64,000 bases of DNA from Rhizobium sp. S152. Its GTDB lineage: Bacteria; Pseudomonadota; Alphaproteobacteria; Rhizobiales; Rhizobiaceae. A program made the position numbers and the translations under genes. Location of the stretch: the NCBI RefSeq assembly GCF_030380735.1, contig NZ_JAUDRZ010000003.1:372001-436000 (forward strand), in the 5' to 3' direction. The notes beneath the pieces are model-generated. The model was not told the DNA's origin, did not search any database, and saw only the letters and a program-made list of their open reading frames with translations. Shown here in pieces: positions 26,631 through 36,122 of this stretch (its first letter is position 1; the number at the start of each line of letters is the position of its first letter).

Positions 26631-27482
26631 ATGACGCTTGCCCCCTTGCCCCGCCTGATGATCGAGCCCGCGATCCGCACTGCGCTTCTGGAAGATCTCG
26701 GACTTGCCGGCGATATCACCTCGGCCGCCGTCATTCCGGCGGATCATCGCTCGTCGCTCGTCATGGCCGCCCGACAGCCCGGCGTGATTGCCGGTCTCGA
26801 TGCCGCCGAACTGGCATTTCAACTCGTCGATCCCGCGATCTCCGTCGTTCGCCATCTGTCTGATGGCGCCGCCGTTCGTGCTGGCGATGTGATCGCCACG
26901 ATCACGGGCCCGTCGCGGGCGCTGCTGACGGGCGAGCGGACGGCATTGAACTTTCTCGGCCATCTCTCCGGCATCGCGACCGTGACCGCCCAGTTGGTCG
27001 AGGCAATCAGGGGAACCAGGGCATCGATCGCCTGCACGCGCAAAACGACTCCCGGCCTGCGGTCGCTGGAGAAATACGCGGTGCGCGCTGGCGGCGGCAT
27101 GAACCACCGCTTCTCACTAAGCGACGCCGTGCTCATCAAGGACAATCATGTAGCGATTGCGGGGAGCGTGTCGGAGGCGGTCCGTCGTGCCAAGGCCGGT
27201 GTCGGGCACATGGTCAAGATCGAGCTGGAGGTCGATACGCTCGCGCAGCTTCGCGAGGCGATGGAGATCGGCGTGGATGCCGTGCTGCTCGACAACATGA
27301 CGCCGACGGAACTTCGGGAGGCGGTTGCGATCGTCGACCGTCGCGCGGTGACGGAAGCGTCCGGCGGCGTGACACTCGAAACGGTCGCCGCAATCGCCGC
27401 CTCCGGTGTCGACCTGATCTCGGCTGGTTGGTGCACGCACAGCGCGCCGACGCTCGATATCGGCCTGGACTATCTCAGCTGA
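26631..27482 (+). CDS. nadC: nicotinate-nucleotide pyrophosphorylase NadC
   Basis: A 283-aa quinolinate phosphoribosyltransferase, converting quinolinate and PRPP to nicotinate mononucleotide. Family features are the N-terminal LLEDLGLAGDITSAAVIP, ERTALNFLGHLSGIATVT near residues 103-120, the R-K-T-T-P-G-L-R motif near 137-144, GGGMNHRFSLSDAVLIKDNH near 154-173, and the EVDTLAQLREA and DAVLLDNM strands. The ATG at 26631 follows GGAGTGCCTGAC and is one base past the nadB stop. The operon ends here, facing the cupin gene with only 17 bases between stops. Confidence 0.95.
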   Translation: MTLAPLPRLMIEPAIRTALLEDLGLAGDITSAAVIPADHRSSLVMAARQPGVIAGLDAAELAFQLVDPAISVVRHLSDGAAVRAGDVIATITGPSRALLTGERTALNFLGHLSGIATVTAQLVEAIRGTRASIACTRKTTPGLRSLEKYAVRAGGGMNHRFSLSDAVLIKDNHVAIAGSVSEAVRRAKAGVGHMVKIELEVDTLAQLREAMEIGVDAVLLDNMTPTELREAVAIVDRRAVTEASGGVTLETVAAIAASGVDLISAGWCTHSAPTLDIGLDYLS

Positions 27483-27499
27483 CCGAGCACCCGGTTCAC

Positions 27500-27988
27500 C
27501 TATCGATGGATCGGGTCGATCCAGGGCACGTTCTCTGGTTTCTCGACGGGTTCTATGTCGAGGTTCACCACGACAGGTTCCTGGCCGGAGCGCATCAGCA
27601 CGCATTCGAGCACCTCGTCGGTGCTGGCGTTGATTTCCTGATGCGGCACGAAAGGCGGCACATAGATGAAATCCCCTGGCCCGGCCTCCGCGGTATATTC
27701 CAGTCGCTCGCCCCAGCGCATGCGCGCCTTGCCCTTGAGCACGTAGATGATGCTTTCGAGATCGCCGTGATGATGGGCGCCGGTCTTGGCGTTGGCGTGG
27801 ATCGTCACGGTACCGGCCCAGATCTTCTCGGCGCCCGCGCGGGCCTTGTTGATCGCGGTGGCGCGGTTCATGCCCGGTGTTTGCGCGGTGTTGGGATCGA
27901 GCGCGTTGCCGGGGATGACCTTGATCCCGTGCTCCTTCCAATCGACGGCTGCGTGGTCATGGTCGCCATGGCTGTGCTCTGTGGTCAA
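27500..27988 (-). CDS. cupin domain protein
   Basis: A 162-aa single-cupin protein. The metal-binding motif is in TGAHHHGDLESIIYVLKG, and FVPHQEINAS supplies the later histidine. The N-terminus is histidine-rich (EHSHGDHDHA). TTG at 27988 follows GGGGAGGAAGACC, a strong ribosome-binding site, so I prefer it to the ATG at 28030, which would overlap the CbpM gene. Single cupins of this type often bind a metal and act on small oxygenated molecules, but the substrate is unknown. It follows cbpM by 38 bases on the same strand and may be cotranscribed with cbpAM. Confidence 0.82.
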   Translation of the reverse strand: MTTEHSHGDHDHAAVDWKEHGIKVIPGNALDPNTAQTPGMNRATAINKARAGAEKIWAGTVTIHANAKTGAHHHGDLESIIYVLKGKARMRWGERLEYTAEAGPGDFIYVPPFVPHQEINASTDEVLECVLMRSGQEPVVVNLDIEPVEKPENVPWIDPIHR

Positions 27989-28026
27989 GGTCTTCCTCCC
28001 CTGCTTTGGGCTCGGCCGGTGAACGG

Positions 28027-28359
28027 TCAAAGCCGTCTGTTTTCCAGGCTGTCGGCCAGCCTGTTGCGAAGCCTGCGCTTCACCTCGTCGTCCTGCTCTT
28101 CCATTGCGGTGACCAGTTCGCGCAGCGTCGAGCGAAGGCCGTGGATCTGGTCAACGAGGTCCATCATCAGGTCGACGCCGGCTTCATTGACCCCGAGGTC
28201 GCGGGTGAGGTCTAGGATCAGCCTGCCGCGGGCGACATCGGCGTCGCGAAACTCGCGGCTGTTTCCCCGCGTCTCGGGCAGCAGCCAGCCCTGCTCGACC
28301 CAGACATCGAGAACCGTGCCCTCGATTTTCAGGAAGCGGATAAGTTCAAGATCATTCAT
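28027..28359 (-). CDS. cbpM: chaperone modulator CbpM
   Basis: A 110-aa MerR-like helical protein. CbpM binds the J-domain of CbpA and restrains its co-chaperone and DNA-binding activity. The wing-helix start (LIRFLKIEGTVLDVWVEQGWLLPE) and the RDADVARGRLILDLTRDLGVNEAGVDLMMDL segment match the family. It begins 2 bases after the CbpA-type gene, the conserved arrangement of cbpA-cbpM pairs. Confidence 0.88.
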   Translation of the reverse strand: MNDLELIRFLKIEGTVLDVWVEQGWLLPETRGNSREFRDADVARGRLILDLTRDLGVNEAGVDLMMDLVDQIHGLRSTLRELVTAMEEQDDEVKRRLRNRLADSLENRRL

Positions 28360-28361
28360 GG

Positions 28362-29285
28362 TTACTCTCCCATGCTCTTTCTTGGATCCTGTGGATGCTC
28401 CGGCGCCCAGCTTTCCATGAACTCTGTCAGCTTCGGATCGGGCGCGTCGGGGAGCACAATCTTCAGCGAGACATAGATATCGCCCGCCGCACCGCCGCGT
28501 TTGGGCGCGCCCTTGCCCTTGAGACGCAGGACCTTGCCGGTGTTGGAGTTCGGCGCAAGCGTCACGTTAACCGGGCCTGATGGCGTCGGCACGCGAACCT
28601 TGCCGCCGAGAACGGCTTCGCTGATCGAGATCGGCAGATCGAAGCGGATGTCGTCGCCATCGCGGGTGTAGAAGGCGTGCGGGCGAACGCGGATTTCCAC
28701 CAGTGCATCGCCCGCCGCCGCGCCGCCTATTCCAGGCTCGCCCTTGCCTTTCAGGCGCAGGGTCTGCCCGTCGCGGGTTCCCGGTGGAATCTGAAGATCA
28801 ATCGCGGGGCCATCGGGGAGCCTGATCTGCGTCTTCGTGCCGTTCACGGCATCGAGGAAATCGACCTCCATGGAAAAGCGGCGATCCGATCCCTGCGCGC
28901 GAAAGCCGCCTCCCTGACGGGTACGCTGCGAGAAGAAGTTGGAGAATATGTCGTCGCTGTCGCCGAAATCGGCGAAGCCGGAGCTGTTGTGGTACGGGTT
29001 GCCGGCGCCCGCTCCGGCCGTGTTTGCATAATCCCGATAGTAGTTGCGCTGCGGCTTCTCGGCACCGGTCATGTCGATCTCGCCGCGATCGAAGCGCTTT
29101 CGCTTGTCTTCGTCGCCAAGGATCTCGTAGGCGGAGGATATCTCCTTGAAGCGCTCTTCCGCCTTCTTGTCTCCGGGATTGAGATCTGGGTGAAGTTTCT
29201 TGGCGAGCTTACGGAATGCGCTTTGAATATCCTTTTGCGAGGCGTCTTTCTTCACGCCCAGAAGCTCGTATGGATCGGTGCTCAT
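28362..29285 (-). CDS. cbpA: DnaJ-family co-chaperone, CbpA type
   Basis: A 307-aa J-domain protein, a co-chaperone of DnaK that in enterobacteria also binds curved DNA. The J-domain is at residues 3-70 with the HPD motif in KLHPDLNPGDKKAEERFKEI. A Gly/Phe-rich linker follows near 100-130, then two C-terminal beta domains (NGTKTQIRLPDG, RVPTPSGPVNVTLAP, LRLKGKGAPKRGG). The zinc-finger cysteines of classical DnaJ are absent, which identifies the CbpA class. It is followed by cbpM. Confidence 0.92.
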   Translation of the reverse strand: MSTDPYELLGVKKDASQKDIQSAFRKLAKKLHPDLNPGDKKAEERFKEISSAYEILGDEDKRKRFDRGEIDMTGAEKPQRNYYRDYANTAGAGAGNPYHNSSGFADFGDSDDIFSNFFSQRTRQGGGFRAQGSDRRFSMEVDFLDAVNGTKTQIRLPDGPAIDLQIPPGTRDGQTLRLKGKGEPGIGGAAAGDALVEIRVRPHAFYTRDGDDIRFDLPISISEAVLGGKVRVPTPSGPVNVTLAPNSNTGKVLRLKGKGAPKRGGAAGDIYVSLKIVLPDAPDPKLTEFMESWAPEHPQDPRKSMGE

Positions 29286-29374
29286 ACATATCTCCGGTTC
29301 GCCGGGCGGAGATCGCCGGCCTTGTTGCCTGCAATATAGGTTGCGCGATCAAGGCAGACGAGGGGCGAAACGGG

Positions 29375-29881
29375 TCAGTTTCGCCGCAGGTTGATTTCGC
29401 TGGTGACCACCTGCTTGCCGGATGCCGGATCCTTGTCGATCGTCTTGATCCGGATGGCGTTGTCGCCCAAGCGCTGGATTGTCATGCTGGCGGTCCGATC
29501 GCCGTTGATGATCTTCGACCAGCGAACGGCGAGATTGATGGCATCGCCGCTGCGCCCGCCGTTGAGTTTCGAAACGCCGCCTGAGGGGCCGATATAGCTG
29601 CCGCTATATTGCGTTCCCCTCGCTGTGACGGTGGCGGAGACCTCGCGGGAGAGCACGATCAGGCCCGTGCAGGTCCCGTTCATGGACAGCGCCTCGCCGC
29701 TGACCTTCGACTGGAAGGTGCAGTCGAGATTGACGGGCGAAGATGCGGTCGTTCGCTTCATCATGCCGCTGCCGGTCCAGCCGCCGGCCAGCGTTTTCAG
29801 GAAACCCGCCTCACTTGCCGACACGGAACCGGCGGCGAGCGAGAGCAGGATTGCAAGAGCAGGCGAATTAAGAGTTCTCAT
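29375..29881 (-). CDS. secreted hypothetical protein
   Basis: A 168-aa protein with a clear signal peptide (MRTLNSPALAILLSLAAGSVSA, cleaved about residue 22). The mature part is rich in strands, glycine and threonine, with GGWTGSG near 32 and two cysteines, one in LDCTF and one in NGTCTGL, that could form a disulfide. The pattern resembles small periplasmic lipocalin-like proteins of Rhizobiales annotated only as hypothetical. It stands alone between the cbpA gene and the hydratase-like gene. Function unknown. Confidence 0.78.
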   Translation of the reverse strand: MRTLNSPALAILLSLAAGSVSASEAGFLKTLAGGWTGSGMMKRTTASSPVNLDCTFQSKVSGEALSMNGTCTGLIVLSREVSATVTARGTQYSGSYIGPSGGVSKLNGGRSGDAINLAVRWSKIINGDRTASMTIQRLGDNAIRIKTIDKDPASGKQVVTSEINLRRN

Positions 29882-29960
29882 CGCATCCTCCCAGATAACG
29901 GCGATAGCTCAACAATGCATTTGCTCAGGCCTAGGTTCCCGCTTGCCGAGGCGGCGACGG

Positions 29961-30719
29961 TCAGCCGACGGTCAGTTGCAGACGGTCACTCCCCAACGCA
30001 ATTTCGATGACGCCGGGCTCGGACAGCACGATCGCGCCGCAGAGCGTACCCGTGGTGATGAGCGCGCCGCTCTTCAGCGAACTGTCGGGCCGCTGCTTGT
30101 CGTCCGCGTAGGCGCTCAGCCACGTGAGCACATCGCCCTTGGGATGACCCGCCGGGCCGTCGTAGATGCTCGCGCCGTTCAACGTCACCTTCAACGGCGC
30201 GCCGCCGACAGTGTCGATGATCGTCTTCGGCAGGGCAGGGCCGAGCACATAGCCGCTGTTGCCGAGCCGGTCGGCAAGAAAAAGCAGGAAAGAAAGGGCG
30301 CCGCTCTCCCTGATGCCGCTGACAAGCAGTTCGGCTCCCAGATAGACGCTGTCGATCGCGTCGATGATCTCGGCGCGGCTGTACGGCGTATCGCGGTGCG
30401 GCAGATCCTTGCCCAATCGCACGGCGATCTCCGCCTCGAATTTCATGCCAGCATGCCAGGGGATCGTCGCGCCGGAAACGGCCTCGTGATAAGGCGAAAG
30501 CGGCGCCGTCACAGCCTGTCCATCAGGCGAAACCGTGACCTTCCAGGCATTGCTGGAGATGGTTTCGGCAGCTGCCAGAAAGTTCTGCGCATCCATGGCG
30601 TGGCGCAGGTCCGTCGGAAGCGCGAAATCCGCGGTTGGCGCCTGCTCGCCTGCGCGACGAAGGTTGTTCAGGCGGGACGCGAGGGCGCGAGGGTCGAAAG
30701 CCGCGGCGGTATCAGTCAT
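29961..30719 (-). CDS. 2-keto-4-pentenoate hydratase family protein
   Basis: A 252-aa member of the fumarylacetoacetate hydrolase/2-hydroxypenta-2,4-dienoate hydratase superfamily. The family's acidic metal ligands are suggested by FEAEIAVRLGKDLP near residue 98 and by DAIDSVYLGAELLVS near 120-134. GYVLGPAL near 160 and SGALITTGTLCGAIVLSEPG near 217-236 are typical C-terminal segments. Such enzymes hydrate or cleave keto-acid intermediates of aromatic or sugar-acid degradation; which one is not evident. No pathway partner is adjacent; the rhamnose operon ends downstream of it on the same strand. Confidence 0.85.
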   Translation of the reverse strand: MTDTAAAFDPRALASRLNNLRRAGEQAPTADFALPTDLRHAMDAQNFLAAAETISSNAWKVTVSPDGQAVTAPLSPYHEAVSGATIPWHAGMKFEAEIAVRLGKDLPHRDTPYSRAEIIDAIDSVYLGAELLVSGIRESGALSFLLFLADRLGNSGYVLGPALPKTIIDTVGGAPLKVTLNGASIYDGPAGHPKGDVLTWLSAYADDKQRPDSSLKSGALITTGTLCGAIVLSEPGVIEIALGSDRLQLTVG

Positions 30720-30778
30720 GTCGGTCTCCAGCTTGTTCGGAACGCCACTCTATCGGCAACGTTAAGATGGAGCGAGTG

Positions 30779-30811
30779 GCTGCGATGGAAAGAGTGCTAT
30801 TCCATCGCAGC
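30779..30811 (-). terminator. stem-loop at the end of the rha operon
   Basis: A perfect 12-bp inverted repeat (GCTGCGATGGAA / TTCCATCGCAGC) with a 9-base loop. One arm is the last four sense codons of rhaK and the loop contains its TAG stop. No T-run follows. It is a candidate terminator or 3'-end stabiliser of the rhaRSTPQUK transcript. Confidence 0.6.
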
Positions 30812-32179
30812 GTACCAGGCGCGACGATAATCGTGCAGCCCGGCGATCTCGGTGGGTGCGAAGTGCCGCTCGGCGCCGGGCTTCGGCCGGATGCCGGTGA
30901 GGTAGGCCGCGCCCTGGCTGGTGCCCGTCGATCCCGGCAGTGCGATCACATCGCGTCCGGTCAGCGCAGCCAGAATCGTCATGTAGGTCTCGTTGAGCGC
31001 AAAGGGGCCTTCGACCACGATCGGCCCCTTCGCACCGATCAGATCGAGGCAGGCTTCGTTCATGAGCGCGAGGTAGAGACAGACGGCGGCGTAGCGCTCG
31101 GGGGCGTTGGCGCCCTCGGCGTTGATCCAGCGGGCCTTCCTGCCCGGAAACGGTCCGGACCCGGCAGCGATGTTCGGCAGAAGCATCATGTCGCGCGCGA
31201 TCACGGGTTCGACGGCGGCATTGGCGGCCTCAGGACCGACAGGACCGATCTCCTCGGACAGTATCGAGAATTCGCGCCCACCCATGAAGCGGGAGGAGGG
31301 GACGGCGCGGCCGTAGGCATCAACGTTAGCGAGCGCGTCACGCGTGGGGTCGAGATGGTTGAGATCGCCGCCGACGCCGAAATTGATGACCCAGGTGCCG
31401 GTGGAGACCACCGCGAAAGGAGCGGGCCTCGTCACCAGATGCGGCAGCAGTGAGGCGTTGGAATCATGAATGCCGCAATAAACGGGAATGTTCCGCGCTA
31501 CGCCGATATCGTCGGCGATGCCGGGCAGGACGGGACCCAATACATCGAAGGCCGACCGGACAGGCGCCATGAGATCGCGGATACAGAGCGTGTCGACCAG
31601 CGAGGAGTAATCGCCGGTTCGCGGGTTCCAGAGATCCGTGTGGCAACCCAGAGACGTCGCCTCGTTCGCCGCAACGCCCGTCAGCCGCGCCGCCCAGTAT
31701 TGCGGGTAGGTCACGATGGTCGCGACCCTGGCAAAGTCGTCGGGAAAGGTTGCCTTCTGATAGTGGATCTGAGCACCGAGGTTCAATCCCATCGTCTGAT
31801 GCGGGGAGAAGGTCTCGTCGAAACCGGGGCGCAGGGCGGCGTAGGCGTCCCTGGTGTCCTGCGGGTATTCATGCTCGTAATCCAGCACCGGCATCGCGAG
31901 CGCGCCGGTTTCGTCGAGGAGTGCCGCCGACGCTCCGTGCGTGGTGATGGAAATCGCATCGAACCCCGGCTGCTTCGCAAAACCCTTGAGAGCGTCCAAC
32001 GTGAACGTCCAGAGGCCTTCCACGTCATAATGCGGGTAGGGACCGTCGTTGAGTACGGCGTTCGGCGTCTTCACCACCGCGATTTCGGCACCGGTGGCGC
32101 TATCGAGCACCACCACCTTGGCGTTGGTCTTGCCGATGTCGAGAACGGCGATGCGAGCGTGGTTGGGATGCGCGGTCAT
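30797..32179 (-). CDS. rhaK: rhamnose catabolism sugar kinase RhaK (FGGY family)
   Basis: A 460-aa FGGY-family carbohydrate kinase. The N-terminal ATPase domain begins [17 protein letters not shown] (phosphate-1 motif), and the C-terminal domain has [16 protein letters not shown] and the [14 protein letters not shown] adenosine motif. In Rhizobium leguminosarum the kinase of the rha locus is needed both for rhamnose catabolism and for ABC-dependent uptake. The gene is last in the operon, overlapping rhaU by 4 bases. It is shorter than E. coli RhaB and belongs to the rhizobial class. Confidence 0.92.
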   Translation of the reverse strand: MTAHPNHARIAVLDIGKTNAKVVVLDSATGAEIAVVKTPNAVLNDGPYPHYDVEGLWTFTLDALKGFAKQPGFDAISITTHGASAALLDETGALAMPVLDYEHEYPQDTRDAYAALRPGFDETFSPHQTMGLNLGAQIHYQKATFPDDFARVATIVTYPQYWAARLTGVAANEATSLGCHTDLWNPRTGDYSSLVDTLCIRDLMAPVRSAFDVLGPVLPGIADDIGVARNIPVYCGIHDSNASLLPHLVTRPAPFAVVSTGTWVINFGVGGDLNHLDPTRDALANVDAYGRAVPSSRFMGGREFSILSEEIGPVGPEAANAAVEPVIARDMMLLPNIAAGSGPFPGRKARWINAEGANAPERYAAVCLYLALMNEACLDLIGAKGPIVVEGPFALNETYMTILAALTGRDVIALPGSTGTSQGAAYLTGIRPKPGAERHFAPTEIAGLHDYRRAWYAAME

Positions 32180-32496
32180 GGCATGTGAAAGACGGTGACG
32201 AGATCACTCTGGACGGGCGAATTGTCGGGGTTGGTCGCCATGATGTCCCCCATATGCGCCCACCACTTCTTCATGACCGGATGATCCGGCAGGCTGGCCA
32301 TGGTGTGGTCAGTCGGTCGGGTCAGCACGCCGAACAGCGTATTGGTTTCCCGGTCCAGATGGATCGAATAGTCGCTGGCGCCTGATTTGTGCAGCAGCCC
32401 CACCAGTTCCGGCCAAATCTCGTCATGGCGCTTCCTGTACTCGGCTTCCATGCCGGGATTGAGCGTCATCTTGAAGGCGTGTTTTTCGAGCGTCAT
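32176..32496 (-). CDS. rhaU: L-rhamnose mutarotase RhaU
   Basis: A 106-aa mutarotase of the RhaU/RhaM (YiiL) family that interconverts alpha and beta anomers of L-rhamnose. [28 protein letters not shown] at the N-terminus carries the catalytic histidine region, and [12 protein letters not shown] near 75-86 is the conserved tryptophan-rich segment. It shares its start base with the rhaQ stop (32496) and overlaps rhaK by 4 bases. Confidence 0.94.
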   Translation of the reverse strand: MTLEKHAFKMTLNPGMEAEYRKRHDEIWPELVGLLHKSGASDYSIHLDRETNTLFGVLTRPTDHTMASLPDHPVMKKWWAHMGDIMATNPDNSPVQSDLVTVFHMP

Positions 32497-33506
32497 CAGG
32501 AACTCATGGCTTTGATACGGCGGGCGATGATCGGGATGGCGATGGTGATGATCAGCAGCAGGCCGATGAAGATCGACATGACGATGCCGGGAACGTTCAG
32601 CAGGCCAAGACCGAAGGTGACGAGGCCCATGACGAAGGCCGCGATCACGACACCGCCGATCTTGCCGGAGCCGCCGAGGATCGAGACGCCGCCGAGAACC
32701 ACCATGGTGACGACCTCGAGCTCCCAGCCCTGCGCAATCGACGGACGGGTCGAGCCGAGGCGGGAGGTCAGGCAGACCGAGGCGATGCCACTCATGACGC
32801 CGGTCAGCACGAAGAGGATGAACTTCACGCGCTCGACCGGGATACCCGAGAAGCGGGCGGCGAAATCATTGTTGCCGATGGTGTAGACCTGGCGGCCGAA
32901 GTTGGTGGCGTGCAGCAGGATCGCGAATGCGATCGCCAGCACGATGAACAGCACGAACTCGAAGGAAAAGACCCAGACGACATAGCCCTGGCCGAAGAAA
33001 GCGAAATCCTCTGGGTAACCACCATAAGCCTGGTCGCCGAGAACGATGTAGGAAATGCCGCGAAACAGGCTCATCGTGCCTATGGTCACGACGATCGACG
33101 GCAGTTTCAGCACCGAGACCAGGAAGCCGTTGAACATGCCGCAAAGCAGACCGACACCGACGCCGATGGCGACGAGACCCGGCGCGCCGACGCCAAGCTG
33201 GGCAGCAGCGCCCATGGCGGTCGACGCCAGCGCGATGATGGCGGCCACCGAAAGATCGATCTCGCCCGATATGACGAGCAACGCCATGGCGAAGGCGATC
33301 ATCGCCTTTTCGGTAAAGTTGAAGGTCGCGTCCGACAGGTTCCAGGCATCAAGGAAGTAAGGCGATGCCAGCGAATTGAAGATGAAGATCAGGACGGCGA
33401 CACCGAAGAGCAGGACTTCCCAGCTCGACATGATGCGCTTGAACGGAGTTCCCAGGCGGTCGGGGATAACGCGCTTTTCGCTCGGTGTGGAAACGACGGT
33501 GCTCAT
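32496..33506 (-). CDS. rhaQ: rhamnose ABC transporter permease RhaQ
   Basis: A 336-aa inner-membrane permease of the ribose/CUT2 family with about eight to ten hydrophobic segments. The conserved loop is [26 protein letters not shown] near residues 250-275. The frame stays open far upstream to 34085, but that part is arginine-rich noise inside rhaP; the ATG at 33506 follows AGAGGTGGTAGC and overlaps the rhaP stop as ATGA. It pairs with RhaP to form the channel. Confidence 0.93.
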   Translation of the reverse strand: MSTVVSTPSEKRVIPDRLGTPFKRIMSSWEVLLFGVAVLIFIFNSLASPYFLDAWNLSDATFNFTEKAMIAFAMALLVISGEIDLSVAAIIALASTAMGAAAQLGVGAPGLVAIGVGVGLLCGMFNGFLVSVLKLPSIVVTIGTMSLFRGISYIVLGDQAYGGYPEDFAFFGQGYVVWVFSFEFVLFIVLAIAFAILLHATNFGRQVYTIGNNDFAARFSGIPVERVKFILFVLTGVMSGIASVCLTSRLGSTRPSIAQGWELEVVTMVVLGGVSILGGSGKIGGVVIAAFVMGLVTFGLGLLNVPGIVMSIFIGLLLIITIAIPIIARRIKAMSS

Positions 33507-34504
33507 GCTACCACCTCTGCTGGGGTCTCTGCCGCGGCCTTGTCGCGCAGGATGATGCGGCCGCGATTGCGCTCGCGCCGGGCGTTGAAGACGACGGCGA
33601 GGATGATCACGGTGCCGGAGATTGCCATCTGCGTGAAGGGCGAGATGCCGATGACGGGCAGCGCGTTCTTGATGACACCGAGAAAGAGGGCGCCGAGCAC
33701 CGTGCCGATGACCGAACCCACGCCTCCCGCGATCGAGATGCCGCCGATGACGCAGGCCGCGACGCTGTCGAGCTCGAAGCCGTTGGCGATATCGACATAG
33801 GCGACCGCGTAGCGAGATACCCAGAGATAGCTGGCGAGACCGGCGAGCGCACCTGATAGCACGAAGGCGAGGAACTTCGTCCAGCCAACATCGATGCCGG
33901 CATAGACCGCAGCGGTCGGATTGCCGCCCGCGGCATAGGTCGAGCGGCCGAACTGGGTGTACTTCAACAGCATGTAGATCAGCGCGACGATGATGATCGC
34001 GGCCCAGCTCAATACCGGCATGCCGAGGACGACGGTGCGCGGAACATTGAGGAAGGTCGGCGTCATCTGGTGCGCGTTGACCCATTCACCGCCCGACAGC
34101 ACGAAAGCCATGCCGCGATAGATGGTCAGCGTGCCTAATGTCACGACGATAGGCGGAATCTCAAGCGCCCAAACCAGGAAGCCGTTGATCGCGCCGAGGA
34201 AGGCTCCGATCAGGATGGCGGCCAGGATGAGGACGATCAGCGGCAGATCCGGATGGGCCGCGTTCAGCATCGCGATCGCCATGCCGGTGAAGGCGAGGTT
34301 CGCGGCAACGGAAAGGTCGATCGACTTGGTCAGGATGACCGTCATTTGCGCAAGGGCCAGGATGATCAGGATCGACGTATCGTTGAAGATACCGGCGAGG
34401 TTGCCAGGCGTCGCGAAGCCCTGGGCTCGTGTCGAGAAGACCGCGATCATCGCCGCGATGATGATGAAGAGCAGCGTTTCGCGTTTTTTCAGGAGTCTGG
34501 ACAT
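33503..34504 (-). CDS. rhaP: rhamnose ABC transporter permease RhaP
   Basis: A 333-aa CUT2-type permease with multiple transmembrane helices, beginning with a basic MSRLLKKRETLL and a first membrane segment at about 10-30. The family loop is NGFELDSVAACVIGGISIAGGVGSVIG near residues 240-266. It lies 10 bases after rhaT and overlaps rhaQ by 4. Two different permease genes suggest a heterodimeric channel, as in other rhizobial rhamnose transporters. Confidence 0.93.
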   Translation of the reverse strand: MSRLLKKRETLLFIIIAAMIAVFSTRAQGFATPGNLAGIFNDTSILIILALAQMTVILTKSIDLSVAANLAFTGMAIAMLNAAHPDLPLIVLILAAILIGAFLGAINGFLVWALEIPPIVVTLGTLTIYRGMAFVLSGGEWVNAHQMTPTFLNVPRTVVLGMPVLSWAAIIIVALIYMLLKYTQFGRSTYAAGGNPTAAVYAGIDVGWTKFLAFVLSGALAGLASYLWVSRYAVAYVDIANGFELDSVAACVIGGISIAGGVGSVIGTVLGALFLGVIKNALPVIGISPFTQMAISGTVIILAVVFNARRERNRGRIILRDKAAAETPAEVVA

Positions 34505-34514
34505 GCAGGTTACC

Positions 34515-36050
34515 TCAAGCGTTACCGGTGGCAGCGCGCACCAGCGTTTCCGGCGTCAGGTCCTTGCGCTCGAATAGGCCGGCCGATAGGCCCTCCTTCA
34601 TCACAAGAACCCGGTCGGACATTCCGATGATCTCCGGCAGTTCGGACGAGATCATGATGATGGAGAGGCCCTCGGCGGCAAGCTCGCTGATGAAGCCGTG
34701 GACGGCGGCCTTCGAGCCGATATCGATGCCCTTGGTCGGCTCGTCGAGAATGATGACCTTCGGCATCGTCGCCAGCCATTTGCCGATCACGACCTTCTGC
34801 TGGTTTCCGCCGGACAGCGTGCCGACGGGAACGGAGAGTGCCGCGGCGCGCAGATCGAGCCGCTCGGCATATTTGCGCGCCAGCGCGAATTCGTTGGCCG
34901 CTTTCAGGAAGCCCTTGCGCGAGGTGCGCCCGAGCGACGGCAGCGTCATGTTCTGGTAGATCGGCATCGGCAGCGCCAGGCCGTGGCGTCCGCGCTCTTC
35001 CGGCACATAGACAATGCCGGCCTTGATCGCGTCGAGCGGCGAGTTGATGCTGATCTCGCGGCCGTCGAGCGTCAGCTTGCCTGACAGAGGCTTGGTGATG
35101 CCGAAAAGGGACTGACAGAGTTCGGAGCGGCCGGCGCCGATCAGGCCGTAGATGCCGAGGATCTCACCCTTGCGCAGCGTCAGCGAGATGTCGCGGAACT
35201 CCGTCCGGTGACAGTATTTCTCGACCTGCAGGACCGGCGCGCCGATGGCGACATCGATCTTCGGGAACGCGTTCTCGACGTCGCGGCCGACCATCAGGCG
35301 GACGATGTCGTCTTGCGGCGTGGTCTTCAGCTTGCCATGACCGACGGCCTTGCCATCGCGGAAAACGACGAAGTTGTCGGCGATCTCGTAGAGCTCGTCG
35401 AACTTGTGGCTGATGAAGAGGATCGCCTTGCCCTGCGCCTTCAGTCCTTCGACGATGCGGAAGAGATCGTCGATTTCCTTGCGTGAGAGGGCCGCGGTCG
35501 GCTCGTCCATGATGACGATGCGGGCCTCGATCGAGAGCGCGCGCGAGATCGCCACGAGATGGCGCTGCGCGATCGAGAGGTCCTTCAGCCGGATCGTCGG
35601 ATCGATATTGCTTTCCAGCGAGACGAGCAGCGCCTTGGCGCGGCTGTTCATCAGCTTCCAGTCGATGGTGCGGAAACGGGTGCGCGGCGCGTGGCCGAGG
35701 AAGATGTTTTCGGCAACCGTCAGTTCGTCGAAGAGCACGGTTTCCTGATGGATCGCAGTGACGCCAGCGTCGATCGCGGCCTGCGCGTTGGCAAAGGTCG
35801 TGGGCTTGCCGTCGACGATGATCTCACCTTTGTTCGGCCGGTAGATGCCGGTCAGGATCTTGACGAGCGTCGACTTGCCCGCGCCGTTTTCGCCGATCAG
35901 CGCGGTGACCTTGCCGGGGTAGAGCGCGATACTGACATTATCGAGCGCCTTCACGCCGGGGAATATCTGCGAAATGCCGCGCATCTCGAGAATTGCGGGT
36001 ACGTCGTTTGTCGCGACGCTTGCAACAGGGTGTTGAAGGGCGTTGTTCAT
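34515..36050 (-). CDS. rhaT: rhamnose ABC transporter ATPase RhaT
   Basis: A 511-aa double ABC ATPase of the RbsA/CUT2 type. The first half has Walker A GENGAGKSTLVKIL near residue 56, SIAQRHLVAISRAL and Walker B IVIMDEPTAAL. The second half has GLIGAGRSEL, the signature LSGGNQQKVVIGKWL near 413 and VIILDEPTKGID. It energises rhamnose import with RhaPQ and the binding protein RhaS. A stem-loop lies in the 72 bases between rhaS and rhaT. Confidence 0.94.
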   Translation of the reverse strand: MNNALQHPVASVATNDVPAILEMRGISQIFPGVKALDNVSIALYPGKVTALIGENGAGKSTLVKILTGIYRPNKGEIIVDGKPTTFANAQAAIDAGVTAIHQETVLFDELTVAENIFLGHAPRTRFRTIDWKLMNSRAKALLVSLESNIDPTIRLKDLSIAQRHLVAISRALSIEARIVIMDEPTAALSRKEIDDLFRIVEGLKAQGKAILFISHKFDELYEIADNFVVFRDGKAVGHGKLKTTPQDDIVRLMVGRDVENAFPKIDVAIGAPVLQVEKYCHRTEFRDISLTLRKGEILGIYGLIGAGRSELCQSLFGITKPLSGKLTLDGREISINSPLDAIKAGIVYVPEERGRHGLALPMPIYQNMTLPSLGRTSRKGFLKAANEFALARKYAERLDLRAAALSVPVGTLSGGNQQKVVIGKWLATMPKVIILDEPTKGIDIGSKAAVHGFISELAAEGLSIIMISSELPEIIGMSDRVLVMKEGLSAGLFERKDLTPETLVRAATGNA

Positions 36051-36079
36051 CGGCGCTTACCAGTGTTCATTGGGAAAGG

Positions 36080-36101
36080 CCCGGCGGCATCCGCCGCCGG
36101 G
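36080..36101 (-). terminator. intergenic stem-loop between rhaS and rhaT
   Basis: A perfect 9-bp GC stem (CCCGGCGGC / GCCGCCGGG) with a 4-base loop in the short rhaS-rhaT gap. Such hairpins after binding-protein genes usually stabilise or partly terminate the message so that more binding protein than transporter is made. It is not a strong terminator, because no long T-run follows on the minus strand. Confidence 0.65.
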
Positions 36102-36122
36102 TTTGGTTCGTCCAAGCGAGGT

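Noticed and set aside
33507..34085. An apparent extension of rhaQ into rhaP
   Set aside because: Arginine-rich translation inside a real permease gene; the ATG at 33506 has a ribosome-binding site and the typical 4-base overlap.
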